Source of the DNA: Henriciella barbarensis
GTDB lineage: Bacteria > Pseudomonadota > Alphaproteobacteria > Caulobacterales > Hyphomonadaceae
DNA: 64,000 nucleotides
Reading direction: 5' to 3'
NCBI RefSeq assembly: GCF_003576345.1
Contig: NZ_QWGB01000004.1
Location: 1 to 64,000, forward strand
The notes below the pieces were generated by a model. That model saw only the letters and a list, made by a program, of their open reading frames with translations, was not told the origin of the DNA and did no database searches. Both the position numbers and the translations under genes were made by a program. Of the stretch, positions 28,563-37,643 are shown in pieces. Within the stretch, counting starts at the first letter, position 1. Every line of letters begins with the position of its first letter.

Positions 28563-30047
28563 ATGGCGACTTCCATCTGGCCAAAGTCCAGCAAGGCGCG
28601 CGTCGACAGGTCCCTGTCGGCGCATTCGGTTATGGGGCTGGTGATCAGTGCGCTCATGTTCATCGTCTGCCTGTCGGGCACGGTGGCAATGTTCGAGGAT
28701 GAGATCGGCTGGTGGGAGAACCCTGTCCAGGCGCCGGTGGAGACCGTCTCGCCAGATGTCGCGCAAGCGGCTGCCAACAATGTCTTCGAGACGCAACCCG
28801 ACACAACCCATCTCTATCTCTACCTACCTCGCGACAACTGGCAGCGTTTCGTTGTCGGCGGCGATGACGGGCTGGAAACGGCGAATGCGCAGGGCGCCAT
28901 GACAGGCGGTTATGACACGGCATGGAACGACTTCCTTGTTCATCTTCATTACTATCTTAGCCTGCCAACCAGTTTCGGTATGATCGTGGTCGCCATACTG
29001 GGTGTCATGCTGGTGGCGATGGCGGTGTCTGGCCTGCTGGCGCACCCACGCATATTCCGTGATGCGTTCCGTCTTCGCACAAAGGGCCAGGCACGTCTGG
29101 TGCAGGCAGACCTGCACAACCGGCTCAGCGTCTGGACCGCGCCTTTCACGATCGCGATCGCATTGACCGGTGCAATGATCGGTCTGTTCGTTGTGGTGGC
29201 GATGGTGCTCGCGCAGACGAGCTTTGACGGCAATCCTCGCGCTCTGACCGAGTCCATATTCGGCGCTGAGGGCGAAATTGATGAGAGCCCGGCGCCGCTT
29301 GCCGATGTCCGTGCAGCGATGATCATGCTGGAAGAGATGGCGCCTGAAGCCAATCCTTTCCTTGCGATCGTCCACGACCCCGGCACGGCAAGCCAGCACA
29401 CCACGATCTATGGCGAGCACACGGACCGGCTGGTCTATGGCGAGATGTACGAGTTTGACGCAGACGGTACCTATACTGGCAAGGCTGACTACACGGACGG
29501 GGAAGCAGGCAAGCAGATCGCCATGTCGACCTATCGGCTCCACTTTGGCGACTTTGGCGGGCTTGCCATGAAAGCGGCCTATTTCCTCATGGGGGTTGGT
29601 CTCTGCATCGTCGTGGCGGCAGGGCTGAATATCTACTTCCTGAAACGGGCCGAGGCCGGGCGCGGCATGCCGCGTCTCGAGGCGGCATGGGCTGCGCTCG
29701 TCTGGGGCAGCCCGGCCCTGCTGGCGGCAACGCTGACGGTTAGCCTGCTCGGAATCAGCATGGTCACCCTGACTGGACTGTTCTGGCTGGGAGCGGTTGC
29801 GCTTTGCGGGCTCGGGCTGGTGCTGCGCGATCAGGTGAAGACGTCGCGCTGGATGCGATTTGGCCTGGGGGTTTCACTCTTTGCCGCTGTTGGTGTGCAC
29901 GCGGTGCGCTTCACTGGAAGCTATCAGTGGGCACATGTGTGGTCCGTCAGCCTCTGCTTCATGATTGCAGGCATGCTGCTCATGGTATGGCCCATTCTGT
30001 CAGAACGGACTTCGACGCCTGCTTCTGTGGTCGCCGCCCGGCCCTAG
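28563..30047 (+). CDS. PepSY-associated membrane protein (ferric-siderophore reductase type)
   Basis: A 494-residue inner-membrane protein of the PepSY_TM family (PiuB/FegB-like). The first helix (about 22-43) is followed by a periplasmic segment, then helices near 140-160 (MIVVAILGVMLVAMAVSGLL), 195-215 and four to five more after residue 335. The pattern HLHYYLSLPTSFG...VSGLLAHPRIF...DLHNRLSVWTAPF...TGAMIGLF, with His residues near the membrane, is typical and is thought to bind haem for reducing ferric siderophores. AAGGAATTTTTCC precedes the ATG. Confidence 0.9.
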   Translation: MATSIWPKSSKARVDRSLSAHSVMGLVISALMFIVCLSGTVAMFEDEIGWWENPVQAPVETVSPDVAQAAANNVFETQPDTTHLYLYLPRDNWQRFVVGGDDGLETANAQGAMTGGYDTAWNDFLVHLHYYLSLPTSFGMIVVAILGVMLVAMAVSGLLAHPRIFRDAFRLRTKGQARLVQADLHNRLSVWTAPFTIAIALTGAMIGLFVVVAMVLAQTSFDGNPRALTESIFGAEGEIDESPAPLADVRAAMIMLEEMAPEANPFLAIVHDPGTASQHTTIYGEHTDRLVYGEMYEFDADGTYTGKADYTDGEAGKQIAMSTYRLHFGDFGGLAMKAAYFLMGVGLCIVVAAGLNIYFLKRAEAGRGMPRLEAAWAALVWGSPALLAATLTVSLLGISMVTLTGLFWLGAVALCGLGLVLRDQVKTSRWMRFGLGVSLFAAVGVHAVRFTGSYQWAHVWSVSLCFMIAGMLLMVWPILSERTSTPASVVAARP

Positions 30048-30209
30048 AACGAAATGCGGAACTGTTTCCGGCTGATTTGCCCGACAAGCTACGCATTCGA
30101 ATAACCTCGGATAAGTTGTGGTGCCATGAATCGCCTCAATGCGAGGTGGTATCGGAACCATGAAAGTTCGGCCGGAGTTTATGATGCGCTCGTCTAATGG
30201 AGACATCAT

Positions 30210-30884
30210 ATGACAAACGGCCAAGAACCGGTTGTAGAACGCTTCGAAGATTTCATTTCTTCGGACAATTTCCCTTGCGTTGGTGCCAAGTCGGCACTGG
30301 TTCGCCAAGGGCTCGAAACCCGTTGCTACCGGTCCATCTTGCGCACCTCTGACGATTTCGAGCTTCAGCGAGAGCTGACGAAATTTCTCGGCGCCATCGA
30401 TGTAAACAGCCCGGTCGTTCAATCCTTCGCTGCTATCTTTCCCGATGAAATACCGCCGACGGAAACTGACTTCGAGCGCGCGCTGTGGGACCGGCTCCAG
30501 TCGCTCCACAATCTCGACGTCGCTGCCGGGCGGTCCTGGGCGGATAATGTGTCAGAAGACCCTCAGTCCAGCCATTTCTCAATGAGCCTCGGCGGCCATC
30601 CCTTCTTCGTGGTTGGGCTGCATCCTGCCGCATCCCGACCGGCGCGCCGGTTCGAATACCCGGTGCTGGTTTTCAATTCGCATGATCAGTTTGAACGGCT
30701 TCGGGAAGACCGGCGGTATGAGAAGCTGCAGAGCGTCATTCGCGAGCGGGACAAGGAGCTGTCCGGTTCGATCAATCCGATGCTGGCCGATCACGGTTTT
30801 GGCGCGGCCGCTGCGCAGTATAGCGGTCGAGAGGTCAATTCCGATTGGGTCTGTCCATTCGAGAAAAAGGAGTTGGCAAGTTGA
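30210..30884 (+). CDS. YqcI/YcgG family protein (FPC/CPF motifs)
   Basis: A 224-residue soluble protein. Both diagnostic motifs are present: FPCVGAKSAL at residues 21-30 and CPFEKKE at 215-221, so it has the FPC/CPF pattern of PF08892, and the length is normal. From memory, some members of this family are haem-dependent N-oxygenases in natural-product pathways; this needs checking and is not visible in the sequence. It is the first gene of a tight trio: its stop overlaps the TTG start of the UAAP gene. Function here is unknown. Confidence 0.85.
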   Translation: MTNGQEPVVERFEDFISSDNFPCVGAKSALVRQGLETRCYRSILRTSDDFELQRELTKFLGAIDVNSPVVQSFAAIFPDEIPPTETDFERALWDRLQSLHNLDVAAGRSWADNVSEDPQSSHFSMSLGGHPFFVVGLHPAASRPARRFEYPVLVFNSHDQFERLREDRRYEKLQSVIRERDKELSGSINPMLADHGFGAAAAQYSGREVNSDWVCPFEKKELAS

Positions 30885-31483
30885 CGGTGAGAATCCCTCC
30901 AAGGTCCGGTAAGGGCTTCACTTTGAAAAAGGGCGAAATCCTCAAGGTCACTGACCCGCAGGGCGAACAGGTTTCGGACATGGTCGCCTTCAGCGCGGCC
31001 GATACGAAGGAGTATCTCTCGTCCGGCCGCTCCATCGACTATGCGAGCAGGATGTTTCTCACAACGGGTGACATTCTCTACTCCAATCGGAGCAACCCGA
31101 TGTTCGAGATCATCGCCGACGACGTAAAGCGGCATGACTTCACCTTGACGCCCTGCTCGCGTGAGATGTTTCGCAAGCTCTATGATGAGACCGATCCACC
31201 GCCAGGCTGTCAGGGCAATCTGGAGATGGCGCTGGAGCCTTACGGAATTGAATCAGACCGGGTGCCGATCGCCTTCAACATCTTCATGCATGTGGCGGTG
31301 GATAGCGAGACCGGGGAAATTGAGGTCAGACCCCCACTGAGCAAGGCGGGAGATTCGATCCAGCTGCGCGCTGAAATGGATATGATCGTAGCGCTGACCG
31401 CCTGTTCTGCCGGCCAGTCCAATAATCATACCTACAAGCCGATCGACTTCGAACTCCTGTCGAAGGAGCGCGAAGATGGTTGA
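30881..31483 (+). CDS. Urea carboxylase-associated (UAAP/DUF1989) family protein
   Basis: A 200-residue protein of the DUF1989 type: LKKGEILKVTDPQGEQVSDMVAF near the N-terminus, then MFEIIADDVKRHDFTLTPCSREMF, CQGNLEMALEPYGI and a FNIFMH segment, which contain the conserved Cys, Asn and His residues of the family. The TTG at 30881 overlaps the YcgG stop (TTGA) and has AAGGAG nine bases upstream, so the pair is translationally coupled; a longer frame starting at 30845 would run inside ycgG. UAAP proteins accompany urea/guanidine carboxylases elsewhere, but no such enzyme is near here. Confidence 0.82.
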   Translation: MTVRIPPRSGKGFTLKKGEILKVTDPQGEQVSDMVAFSAADTKEYLSSGRSIDYASRMFLTTGDILYSNRSNPMFEIIADDVKRHDFTLTPCSREMFRKLYDETDPPPGCQGNLEMALEPYGIESDRVPIAFNIFMHVAVDSETGEIEVRPPLSKAGDSIQLRAEMDMIVALTACSAGQSNNHTYKPIDFELLSKEREDG

Positions 31484-31751
31484 TATCCTCACATGGTTTG
31501 CTTCGCTCTCGTGTATCGTCGCAGCGCTGCTGGTCTCGTTGAACGCCGGCGCGAAATGGTCAGGCCTCGGCTTCCTGATTTTTTCTCTCTCCTCAGCCGC
31601 ATGGGTCTGGGCCTCCACGATGCAGGAAGAGGCGCCACTCGCGCTGCAGAATATCGTACTGCTCGGGATCAATCTGTTCGGGGTCTACCGATACCTCTGG
31701 CAGCCTGCCAGGAGCCAGAAGTCGAAGCGTATGCGTGAAGCGACCAGCTAG
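31476..31751 (+). CDS. Small three-helix membrane protein after UAAP
   Basis: A 91-residue hydrophobic protein with three predicted helices (about 5-23, 30-47, 55-73) and a basic C-terminus (RSQKSKRMREATS), which suggests an inside C-terminus. I know no family for it. The ATG overlaps the last codons of the UAAP gene, with AAGGAG eight bases upstream, so it is part of the same unit. It might carry a substrate or product of the two upstream proteins. Confidence 0.65.
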   Translation: MVDILTWFASLSCIVAALLVSLNAGAKWSGLGFLIFSLSSAAWVWASTMQEEAPLALQNIVLLGINLFGVYRYLWQPARSQKSKRMREATS

Positions 31752-31840
31752 CAGGGCGCGCGACACATTCGCGAAAGCCTAAGCTGCAGCAGCGAGCCTA
31801 CGTCGTCTGACTAGTGTTGCGAAACAAGCCGGAAATAGAG

Positions 31841-31917
31841 TGGTGGTTCGGGGGAGACTTGAACTCCCGACCTCACGATTATGAGTCGTGCGCTCTAACC
31901 AGCTGAGCTACCGAACC
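31841..31917 (-). tRNA. tRNA with CAU anticodon, probably tRNA-Ile2
   Basis: On the minus strand the 77-base sequence folds as a full cloverleaf with encoded CCA: acceptor GGTTCGG/CCGAACC, D-arm AGCTCAGCTGGTTAGAGC, anticodon stem CACGA/TCGTG with loop CTCATAA, and T-arm GGGAG/CTCCC. The anticodon is CAU. The arm CGACTCATAATCG and the T-loop TTCAAGTC resemble the lysidine-modified tRNA-Ile2 of bacteria more than elongator tRNA-Met, whose T-loop usually reads TTCGAATC. The Ile2 call depends on tRNA-Ile lysidine synthase. Confidence 0.9.
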
Positions 31918-32005
31918 GATAGGGCCCATGGGGCGTTTCGCAGCCTGCCTCATAAGGGGCTGCGAAGCGGGCTGAATACACATTGCCGTTGGCTCGTGCA
32001 ACCGC

Positions 32006-33112
32006 CTAATCCAGCAGGCCTGCGACATGGTCTGCGATGGCGAGTGAAGAGGTCAGGCCGGGGCTCTCTATGCCAATGAGATGAATGAGGTGTTCGCTTT
32101 CCTTGCGGATCATGAAGTCGCCAGAGGGCGCGCCTTTCTCAACGATCTTGGGCCGCACGCCCGCATAGTCCGGCGTCAGCGCACCTTCCGGGAGGCCGGG
32201 CCAGTAACGGCGGGCAGATTCGTAGAAGAGCGGCGCGCGTGCGGGATCGACCTGATAATCGAAGGGCGGTCTGGCATCGTCCGGTAACCATTCAGCGTCG
32301 GGGCCAAGCTTGCCGCGGCCTGCGAGATCCACAGTAAGGTGCAGGCCGAGACTGGCTCTGCCCGGCATCGGGTAGATAAGCCGCGAGAATGGCGTCTTGC
32401 CGAGTATGCTGAAGTAGCTGCCCTTCACATAGTGGGGTTCTGGCAGGTCGATGTCTGCGTCTATGAGGCGGGCAAGCTCTATCGAACGATGGCCGGCGCA
32501 ATTGATGACGGTGCGGGCGGTGATCTTTGAAGGGGTTGCGCCGCCTGTGATGAGTTCCACGCCGCCTGGCGTGCGGCTGCCTTCGGTTACGGGTGTGCCA
32601 AAGGCGATCATGCCGCCTGCGTCCTCGAGCTCTCCCTGAAGTGCGAGAAAGTAGCCATGGCTGTCGAAGATGCCCGAGACCGGCGAATGAATAGCCGCAG
32701 CGATGTCTCCGCTAAGGGCTGGCTCCAGCCGCCGGGCTTTGACGCCGGATATGATCTTGAGGTCCTCAACATCGTTATCACGGGCGCGGGCGAGGATATC
32801 CGAGAGCTGGTTCTCTTCATCTGGATGAGCGACGACGAGCTTGCCGCAATTCTTGTGCTCGACACCATGATCATCGAGATAGGCGTACAGCTTGCGCCGG
32901 CCTTCGACGCAGAAGCGCGCCTTCAGCGACCCCTTGGGGTAATAGAGCCCGGCATGGATGACTTCCGAATTGCGCGAGGAGGTATGGCTCGCGATCAGGT
33001 CTTCGGCTTCAAGCACGATGACATCGCGCCGCTTTTGGGCGCAGGCGCGGGCCACCGCGAGCCCGATGACGCCGGCGCCGATGACGACAAGATCTGCCTC
33101 AAGCGTTTCCAT
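32006..33112 (-). CDS. FAD-dependent L-2-hydroxyglutarate oxidase-like protein
   Basis: A 368-residue oxidoreductase of the DAO/LhgO fold. The N-terminal ADLVVIGAGVIGLAVARACAQ is the FAD-binding Rossmann motif; TSSRNSEVIHAGLYYPKGSLKARFCVEG is the substrate-side signature of the L-2-hydroxyglutarate dehydrogenase family; ESPGLTSSLAIADHVAGLL closes the FAD site. I start at ATG 33110-33112. LhgO oxidises L-2-hydroxyglutarate to 2-oxoglutarate and feeds electrons to quinones, but related FAD oxidases act on other 2-hydroxyacids. It is seven bases after the upstream hydrolase stop, so co-transcription is likely. Confidence 0.82.
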   Translation of the reverse strand: METLEADLVVIGAGVIGLAVARACAQKRRDVIVLEAEDLIASHTSSRNSEVIHAGLYYPKGSLKARFCVEGRRKLYAYLDDHGVEHKNCGKLVVAHPDEENQLSDILARARDNDVEDLKIISGVKARRLEPALSGDIAAAIHSPVSGIFDSHGYFLALQGELEDAGGMIAFGTPVTEGSRTPGGVELITGGATPSKITARTVINCAGHRSIELARLIDADIDLPEPHYVKGSYFSILGKTPFSRLIYPMPGRASLGLHLTVDLAGRGKLGPDAEWLPDDARPPFDYQVDPARAPLFYESARRYWPGLPEGALTPDYAGVRPKIVEKGAPSGDFMIRKESEHLIHLIGIESPGLTSSLAIADHVAGLLD

Positions 33113-33119
33113 GGTACTC

Positions 33120-34259
33120 CTAGGTCGCGGCGAGGGCCTGCCAGGTGGCTGCGGCAAGTTCGATAGCGCGCATGTCGCCGGTGGTCGTGCCTTCCATGCG
33201 GTTCATGGCGTAAGCGATTGTCGTGCGGGCGGCCATGTCGATGAGGACAATAGAGCCGCCATACCCCCCCCAGAACATCGCCTCTTCATGGAGAGCAGGC
33301 GACATCGCACCGGACAGGCCAAAGCCCATCCCGAAGCGCACAGGCATGTCTAGAACAAGGTCTGTTCCCTCAACCTGACACTCCAGCGCCTTGCGGCAAC
33401 CGGCCTCTGACAGGAACCGCTTGCCGCCTGACGCACCGCCATTGGCGAGGACGGTATGGATTTGGGCGACCGAGCGCGCATTGCCGGTCCCGCCCGCTGC
33501 CGGGATCTCGGCGCCGCGCCAGTCACGCGTGCGCGTTTCCATCACGTCGATGGCCGGGTTGGAGAAAGCCGCCTTCTTGATGTCGGACGTAAAGCTCATC
33601 CCGCCAGCCGGCACAGGGGGCGGCTGTAGGTCAGCGACACGGGCATCTTCCGAGGCAGGCAGGCCGATATGGAAGTCTGCGTCCAGCGGGCCTGCGATAT
33701 CTTCGCGGAAGACAGTGCCAACTGTGCGGCCAGAGGCGCGGCGTATGACTTCGCCGACGAGATAGCCTTGCGACAGTGCATGATAGCCGGGGGCTGTTCC
33801 CGGCTCCCACATAGGGGCCTGGGCGGCGAGCAAGCTGGTCGCAAGGTCCCAGTCGTAAAGCATGTCCTTGTCGGTGGGTTCGGTCCAGCCAGGAAGGCCC
33901 GCCGAGTGGCTCATCAGGTGCGAGACCTTGACGTTCTTTTTGCCGTTGGCGGCAAATTCCGGCCAGTACTCGGCGACCGGCGCATCGAAATCGATGAGGC
34001 CCTTGTCGGCGAGATAGAGGGCAGTGAGCGCCGTCATCGTCTTGGTCGTCGAATAAACGTTGACGATGGTGTCTTTTTCCCAAGGGCGTGTCTTTTCCGG
34101 GTCGGCATGCCCGCCCCAGAGATCGATGATCGTCTCGCCATCCTTGGTGACGCAGAACGACGCGCCGATATCGGCCCCGCTCGACAGGTTTTTCTCAAAT
34201 TGTTCGCGCACAGCTGCGAATTTCTCGTCAGCCTTTCCGTGCACCGTGCCGTCTGCCAT
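33120..34259 (-). CDS. Beta-lactamase-fold serine hydrolase (class C/esterase type)
   Basis: A 379-residue enzyme of the serine-hydrolase family that includes EstB-type esterases. The nucleophile motif SxxK is STTK in VNVYSTTKTMTALTAL. The second motif is PGYHALSQGYLVG, in which Tyr is followed by HA rather than the xN of real beta-lactamases, as in carboxylesterases of this fold. A late GGYGGS motif lies near residue 342. There is no signal peptide, so it is probably cytoplasmic. Substrate unknown. The next gene on the strand is the LhgO-like oxidase. Confidence 0.85.
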   Translation of the reverse strand: MADGTVHGKADEKFAAVREQFEKNLSSGADIGASFCVTKDGETIIDLWGGHADPEKTRPWEKDTIVNVYSTTKTMTALTALYLADKGLIDFDAPVAEYWPEFAANGKKNVKVSHLMSHSAGLPGWTEPTDKDMLYDWDLATSLLAAQAPMWEPGTAPGYHALSQGYLVGEVIRRASGRTVGTVFREDIAGPLDADFHIGLPASEDARVADLQPPPVPAGGMSFTSDIKKAAFSNPAIDVMETRTRDWRGAEIPAAGGTGNARSVAQIHTVLANGGASGGKRFLSEAGCRKALECQVEGTDLVLDMPVRFGMGFGLSGAMSPALHEEAMFWGGYGGSIVLIDMAARTTIAYAMNRMEGTTTGDMRAIELAAATWQALAAT

Positions 34260-34407
34260 GGCGCTTTACCTCCCCATCTTTCTCATTTTGTCGAGAAAGA
34301 CTAGGAGCATGGTGTCCGCCCGGCAATGGGCGTGTGATCAGAACATAGCTGAAGGGTGGCAGGCCATGACTCCGCCGCGGTAAAGAAGAATTTGTTCGCC
34401 GCCCTGA

Positions 34408-35376
34408 CTACTCGGCGGCGACGGCCTCATTGATGGCGACCTGTTCTTCCAGCCAGTGCTCGGCCTCGAGCGCGGCCATGCAGCCCATACCAGCGGCTGT
34501 AACCGCCTGGCGATAGGTCTCATCGGTCACGTCGCCAGCGGCATAGACGCCTGGAATATTCGTTTTGGTCGTACCCGCCTCGGTAATGATGTAGCCATTG
34601 GCCTTCATATCGAGCTTGCCTTTAAAGAGCTCGGTCTGCGGCGCGTGGCCGATCGCGATGAAGACGCCGTGCACGTCACGCGTTTCCTCTTCGCCGGATT
34701 TCACGTTCTTCAGGCGTGCGCCCGTTACGCCGGGAGGGTTGTCCTCACCGATGACTTCTTCGAGCACAGTATCCCAGAGCACTTCGACCTTCGGATGCTT
34801 GAAGAGGCGGTCCTGCAAGATTTTCTCAGCGCGGAAGCTGTCGCGGCGGTGCACAACGGTGACCTTCGAGGCAAAATTGGTCAGGAAGAGCGCTTCTTCG
34901 ACAGCCGTGTTGCCGCCGCCAACGACGATGACTTCCTTGCCGCGATAGAAGAAGCCGTCACAGGTCGCGCAGGCTGAGACGCCAAAGCCCTGATACTTTT
35001 CTTCAGATGGCAGGCCGAGCCATTTCGCCTGTGCGCCCGTACAGATGATGACAGCGTCGCCCGTGTAGATGGTGCCGCTTTCGCCCGTGGCGCGGAAGGG
35101 GCGGCTTTCGAAATCAACCTCGGCGATGTGATCTTCGGAGACCTTGGTACCCATCTTCTCAGCATGTTCGCGCATCTTCTCCATCAGCTCGGGGCCCTGG
35201 ATTTCAGCGAAGCCTGGATAGTTTTCCACTTCGGTAGTGATGGTCAGCTGGCCGCCCGGCTGAAGGCCCGCGACAACGCGTGTGTCGCGCAGGGCGCGGG
35301 CACCGTAGATCGCGGCTGTCCAGCCTGCCGGACCGGATCCGATGATCAGGATTTCAGAATGGATTGTCTCGCTCAT
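34408..35376 (-). CDS. trxB: Thioredoxin-disulfide reductase
   Basis: A 322-residue flavoenzyme that reduces thioredoxin with NADPH. FAD binding: GSGPAGWTAAIYGAR (residues 13-27). Redox pair: Cys136 and Cys139 in SACATCDGFFYRG. NADPH binding: VVGGGNTAVEEALFL. C-terminal FAD motif: GVYAAGDVTDETYRQAVTAAGMGCMAA. All motifs are intact and the length is typical. The ATG at 35374-35376 has no unusual features. A GC-rich repeat overlaps the stop codon, but a T-run is lacking, so I do not call it a terminator. Confidence 0.95.
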   Translation of the reverse strand: MSETIHSEILIIGSGPAGWTAAIYGARALRDTRVVAGLQPGGQLTITTEVENYPGFAEIQGPELMEKMREHAEKMGTKVSEDHIAEVDFESRPFRATGESGTIYTGDAVIICTGAQAKWLGLPSEEKYQGFGVSACATCDGFFYRGKEVIVVGGGNTAVEEALFLTNFASKVTVVHRRDSFRAEKILQDRLFKHPKVEVLWDTVLEEVIGEDNPPGVTGARLKNVKSGEEETRDVHGVFIAIGHAPQTELFKGKLDMKANGYIITEAGTTKTNIPGVYAAGDVTDETYRQAVTAAGMGCMAALEAEHWLEEQVAINEAVAAE

Positions 35377-35469
35377 CGCCCGCTCCGGTCTTTGTGTTCT
35401 GGGCTACAGGTATGGGGATTCTTTGCCGGTGAATAAAGCCCCCGAGGTGCGTAGCAGCCGTGCAAACTG

Positions 35470-36387
35470 TCAGGGCAGGTTGGGCGCCTTGTGGACCTCG
35501 ACCGTCGCATGATCGACGCCAAACTGCTGCTGCAACCGTGTTTTGACGGCGCGCCGCACTGTATCGAGACAGGCGCCATCGCGAGCAACCACTTCGAGCG
35601 TGACGAGAGGTTTCTGTTCTGTCAGGGCCCAGGCGTGGATGTGGGTAACACGGGCAGCGTTCTCGAGATTAGTCTCAAGGTCTTTCTTGATGTCGTCCGG
35701 ACTGACGCCAGGTGGCACGCCTTCGATCAGGATATGCGCGCTTTCACGGGTCACACGCCAGCCGCCCACGGCGATGATCAGCGCAACAACGACCGAAAGG
35801 ATCGGGTCGATAGGTGTCCAGCCTGTCGCAAGGATGAGGATGGCGGCCACAATTGCGGCGACGGAACCAAGGAGATCACCTGCGACATGCCAGATCGCGC
35901 CGCGCATATTGAGATCATCATGGTCGCCGCCATGCAGGATGAAGAAGGCGATGATATTCACGATGAGGCCCGCGATCGCTACGCCTAGCAGGATGCCGCC
36001 AAGAATGGGCTGTGGCTCAAGAAGGCGATTGATCGCTTCCCAGATAATCCAGACGGCGAGCGCCAGCAGCGCGAGGCCGTTCACAAAGGCGGCGAGCACC
36101 TTGAAGCGGGCAAAGCCGAAACTGCGAAGGCCATCTGCGGGCCTCGCTGCCAGCCGGAAACCGACCCATGCCAGCGCCAGCGAGCCAGCATCGGTCAGCA
36201 TGTGAGCCGCATCTGCCAGAAGCGCTAGCGAGCCGGAAATGATACCGCCCACAACCTCTGCCCCCATGAAGGCGAAGGTCAGGAAAGCGGCGATTGCGAC
36301 GCGCTTGCGAGCGTCAGCCGTCTCCGTCACCGCATGATGATGGCGGTGCTCATGTTGTCCAATGCCGTGCGAATGCGTGTGGGCCAT
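35470..36387 (-). CDS. Cation diffusion facilitator (Zn/Cd/Co efflux)
   Basis: A 305-residue CDF transporter with six helices. The cytosolic N-terminus is histidine-rich (HTHSHGIGQHEHRHHH), often a metal-sensing tail. The transport site is HMLTDAGSLAL in helix 2 and HVAGDLLGS in helix 5, i.e. the H-x3-D pairs of the zinc subfamily. A C-terminal domain follows (VTHIHAWALTEQKPLVTLEV) with His and Asp residues for dimer metal binding. It probably exports Zn2+ in exchange for protons. ATG at 36385-36387 gives MAHTHSH. Confidence 0.93.
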   Translation of the reverse strand: MAHTHSHGIGQHEHRHHHAVTETADARKRVAIAAFLTFAFMGAEVVGGIISGSLALLADAAHMLTDAGSLALAWVGFRLAARPADGLRSFGFARFKVLAAFVNGLALLALAVWIIWEAINRLLEPQPILGGILLGVAIAGLIVNIIAFFILHGGDHDDLNMRGAIWHVAGDLLGSVAAIVAAILILATGWTPIDPILSVVVALIIAVGGWRVTRESAHILIEGVPPGVSPDDIKKDLETNLENAARVTHIHAWALTEQKPLVTLEVVARDGACLDTVRRAVKTRLQQQFGVDHATVEVHKAPNLP

Positions 36388-36464
36388 GCCTGCAAGATCG
36401 TGGGGCTTGCGTGAAAGTCAAGAAAAATGCTGAAAAAACAGTTAGTTGAGAATGTGATTACGTC

Positions 36465-37559
36465 TCATTCCAACCAATCGGGCAGGACAACGGATTGATC
36501 TTTCACGTCTTTCAGGGCGGGCTGTGGATGGCGCGCGATGAGCTTTCCAATAATCGCGTCTGCAACCCGGTCTGCTTCGCGCAGCGGCGGGTACTGCCAC
36601 TGGCCCAGAGTGCCATCAAACCAGCGCGCACAGCCCTGCGAGATGAGGCTTGCATGCAGGCGGTCGAATTTCGGGCTGGAGCCTTCAAGGCGGGCAATGT
36701 GGATAGGCAGGGCGTGCCAGGCGGCGTCCGAGAGCATGTTGGCGCTGTCCTCGGTCACGATGGCGGCGTCTGAATAGAGAAGCCAGGCGAGGTAAGGGTT
36801 CTGGCCATCCTGCGGCCCGGACCAGAAGCGCGCGCCCACCTTGTCAGCGAAGGCGCGGAAGCGGGCAACGATTTCGACCGGGGTGCGACGGGAGGCGGTG
36901 ATGCGCAGGCGCCATTTCTGCTGAGCGAGGGCCGCGAGTTGGACTTCGAGGCGGTCAGCGGCGCCCTCAGTAAATCGGTGCGCCTTTGAGTTGCCGCCGA
37001 GGATCACGATGCAGGATTTACCCTGCTCGTCGGCGAGGTCGGCGAAAGTCTGCCCGGCGGTTTCGATGTCGTCGGCTGCAAAGTGAGACGGCGAACCGAC
37101 CGTCTGGATTACGTTCGCGCCGGTAACGTCATCATGCTGCGGTACGACGAGGAGGTCGAATTTGTCGGCTGAGGTCTTCGGGTCGAGGATCTGGACCGTC
37201 AGTGTGCACCCACCAGACAGCTCCCTGATCCGCGCGGTATAGGGCGCGCTGCGGCGGCCTGCAGCTATCCAGACATCAGGAAAAGGGGGCTGGAACGGGC
37301 TGCGCTGGTCTTTCGGTAGGGCAGCGAGGGGCAGGGGCCAGTTCCCGCCCGGCAGTATCGTCCATGGCGCGCGGGGTGTAAGCACAATTGGCGTCTCGCG
37401 GTGGCCCTGTCCGGCGATATGGGCAACCTGCATCCAGCGGCCAGTACTGGACAAAGCGCGCATGACGGCGCGGACTTGCGCGGCATTGCCTGCGCGTCCG
37501 TCTGAGACACCCCAGACCGAAGGGCCTAGCTGTTCGTCGGCAAGAGAGGCCGGGTCCAT
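36465..37559 (-). CDS. ELM1-family (DUF1022) GT-B-like protein
   Basis: A 364-residue protein of the 'mitochondrial fission ELM1' family, which includes a plant mitochondrial protein and many alphaproteobacterial homologues. Marks are VWGVSDGRAGNAAQ near the N-terminus, VILGGNSKAHRFT, ITASRRTP, and DAAIVTEDSANMLSDAAWHALPIHIARLEG. The fold resembles nucleotide-sugar-using GT-B glycosyltransferases, and the bacterial job may lie in the envelope, but this is not proven. Proline- and tryptophan-rich linker LPGGNWPLPLAALP in the middle. Confidence 0.85.
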   Translation of the reverse strand: MDPASLADEQLGPSVWGVSDGRAGNAAQVRAVMRALSSTGRWMQVAHIAGQGHRETPIVLTPRAPWTILPGGNWPLPLAALPKDQRSPFQPPFPDVWIAAGRRSAPYTARIRELSGGCTLTVQILDPKTSADKFDLLVVPQHDDVTGANVIQTVGSPSHFAADDIETAGQTFADLADEQGKSCIVILGGNSKAHRFTEGAADRLEVQLAALAQQKWRLRITASRRTPVEIVARFRAFADKVGARFWSGPQDGQNPYLAWLLYSDAAIVTEDSANMLSDAAWHALPIHIARLEGSSPKFDRLHASLISQGCARWFDGTLGQWQYPPLREADRVADAIIGKLIARHPQPALKDVKDQSVVLPDWLE

Positions 37560-37643
37560 GCTGGGTGCGCCTTTCCAGTGTGGTTATGGTCAGGCTCATC
37601 TTGTGCCAGTTTTCGCAGAGGCATGCACCCGCGCTTTCATGTG

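Noticed and set aside
34395..34425. GC-rich inverted repeat over the trxB stop, considered as terminator
   Set aside because: Short interrupted stem and no T-run.
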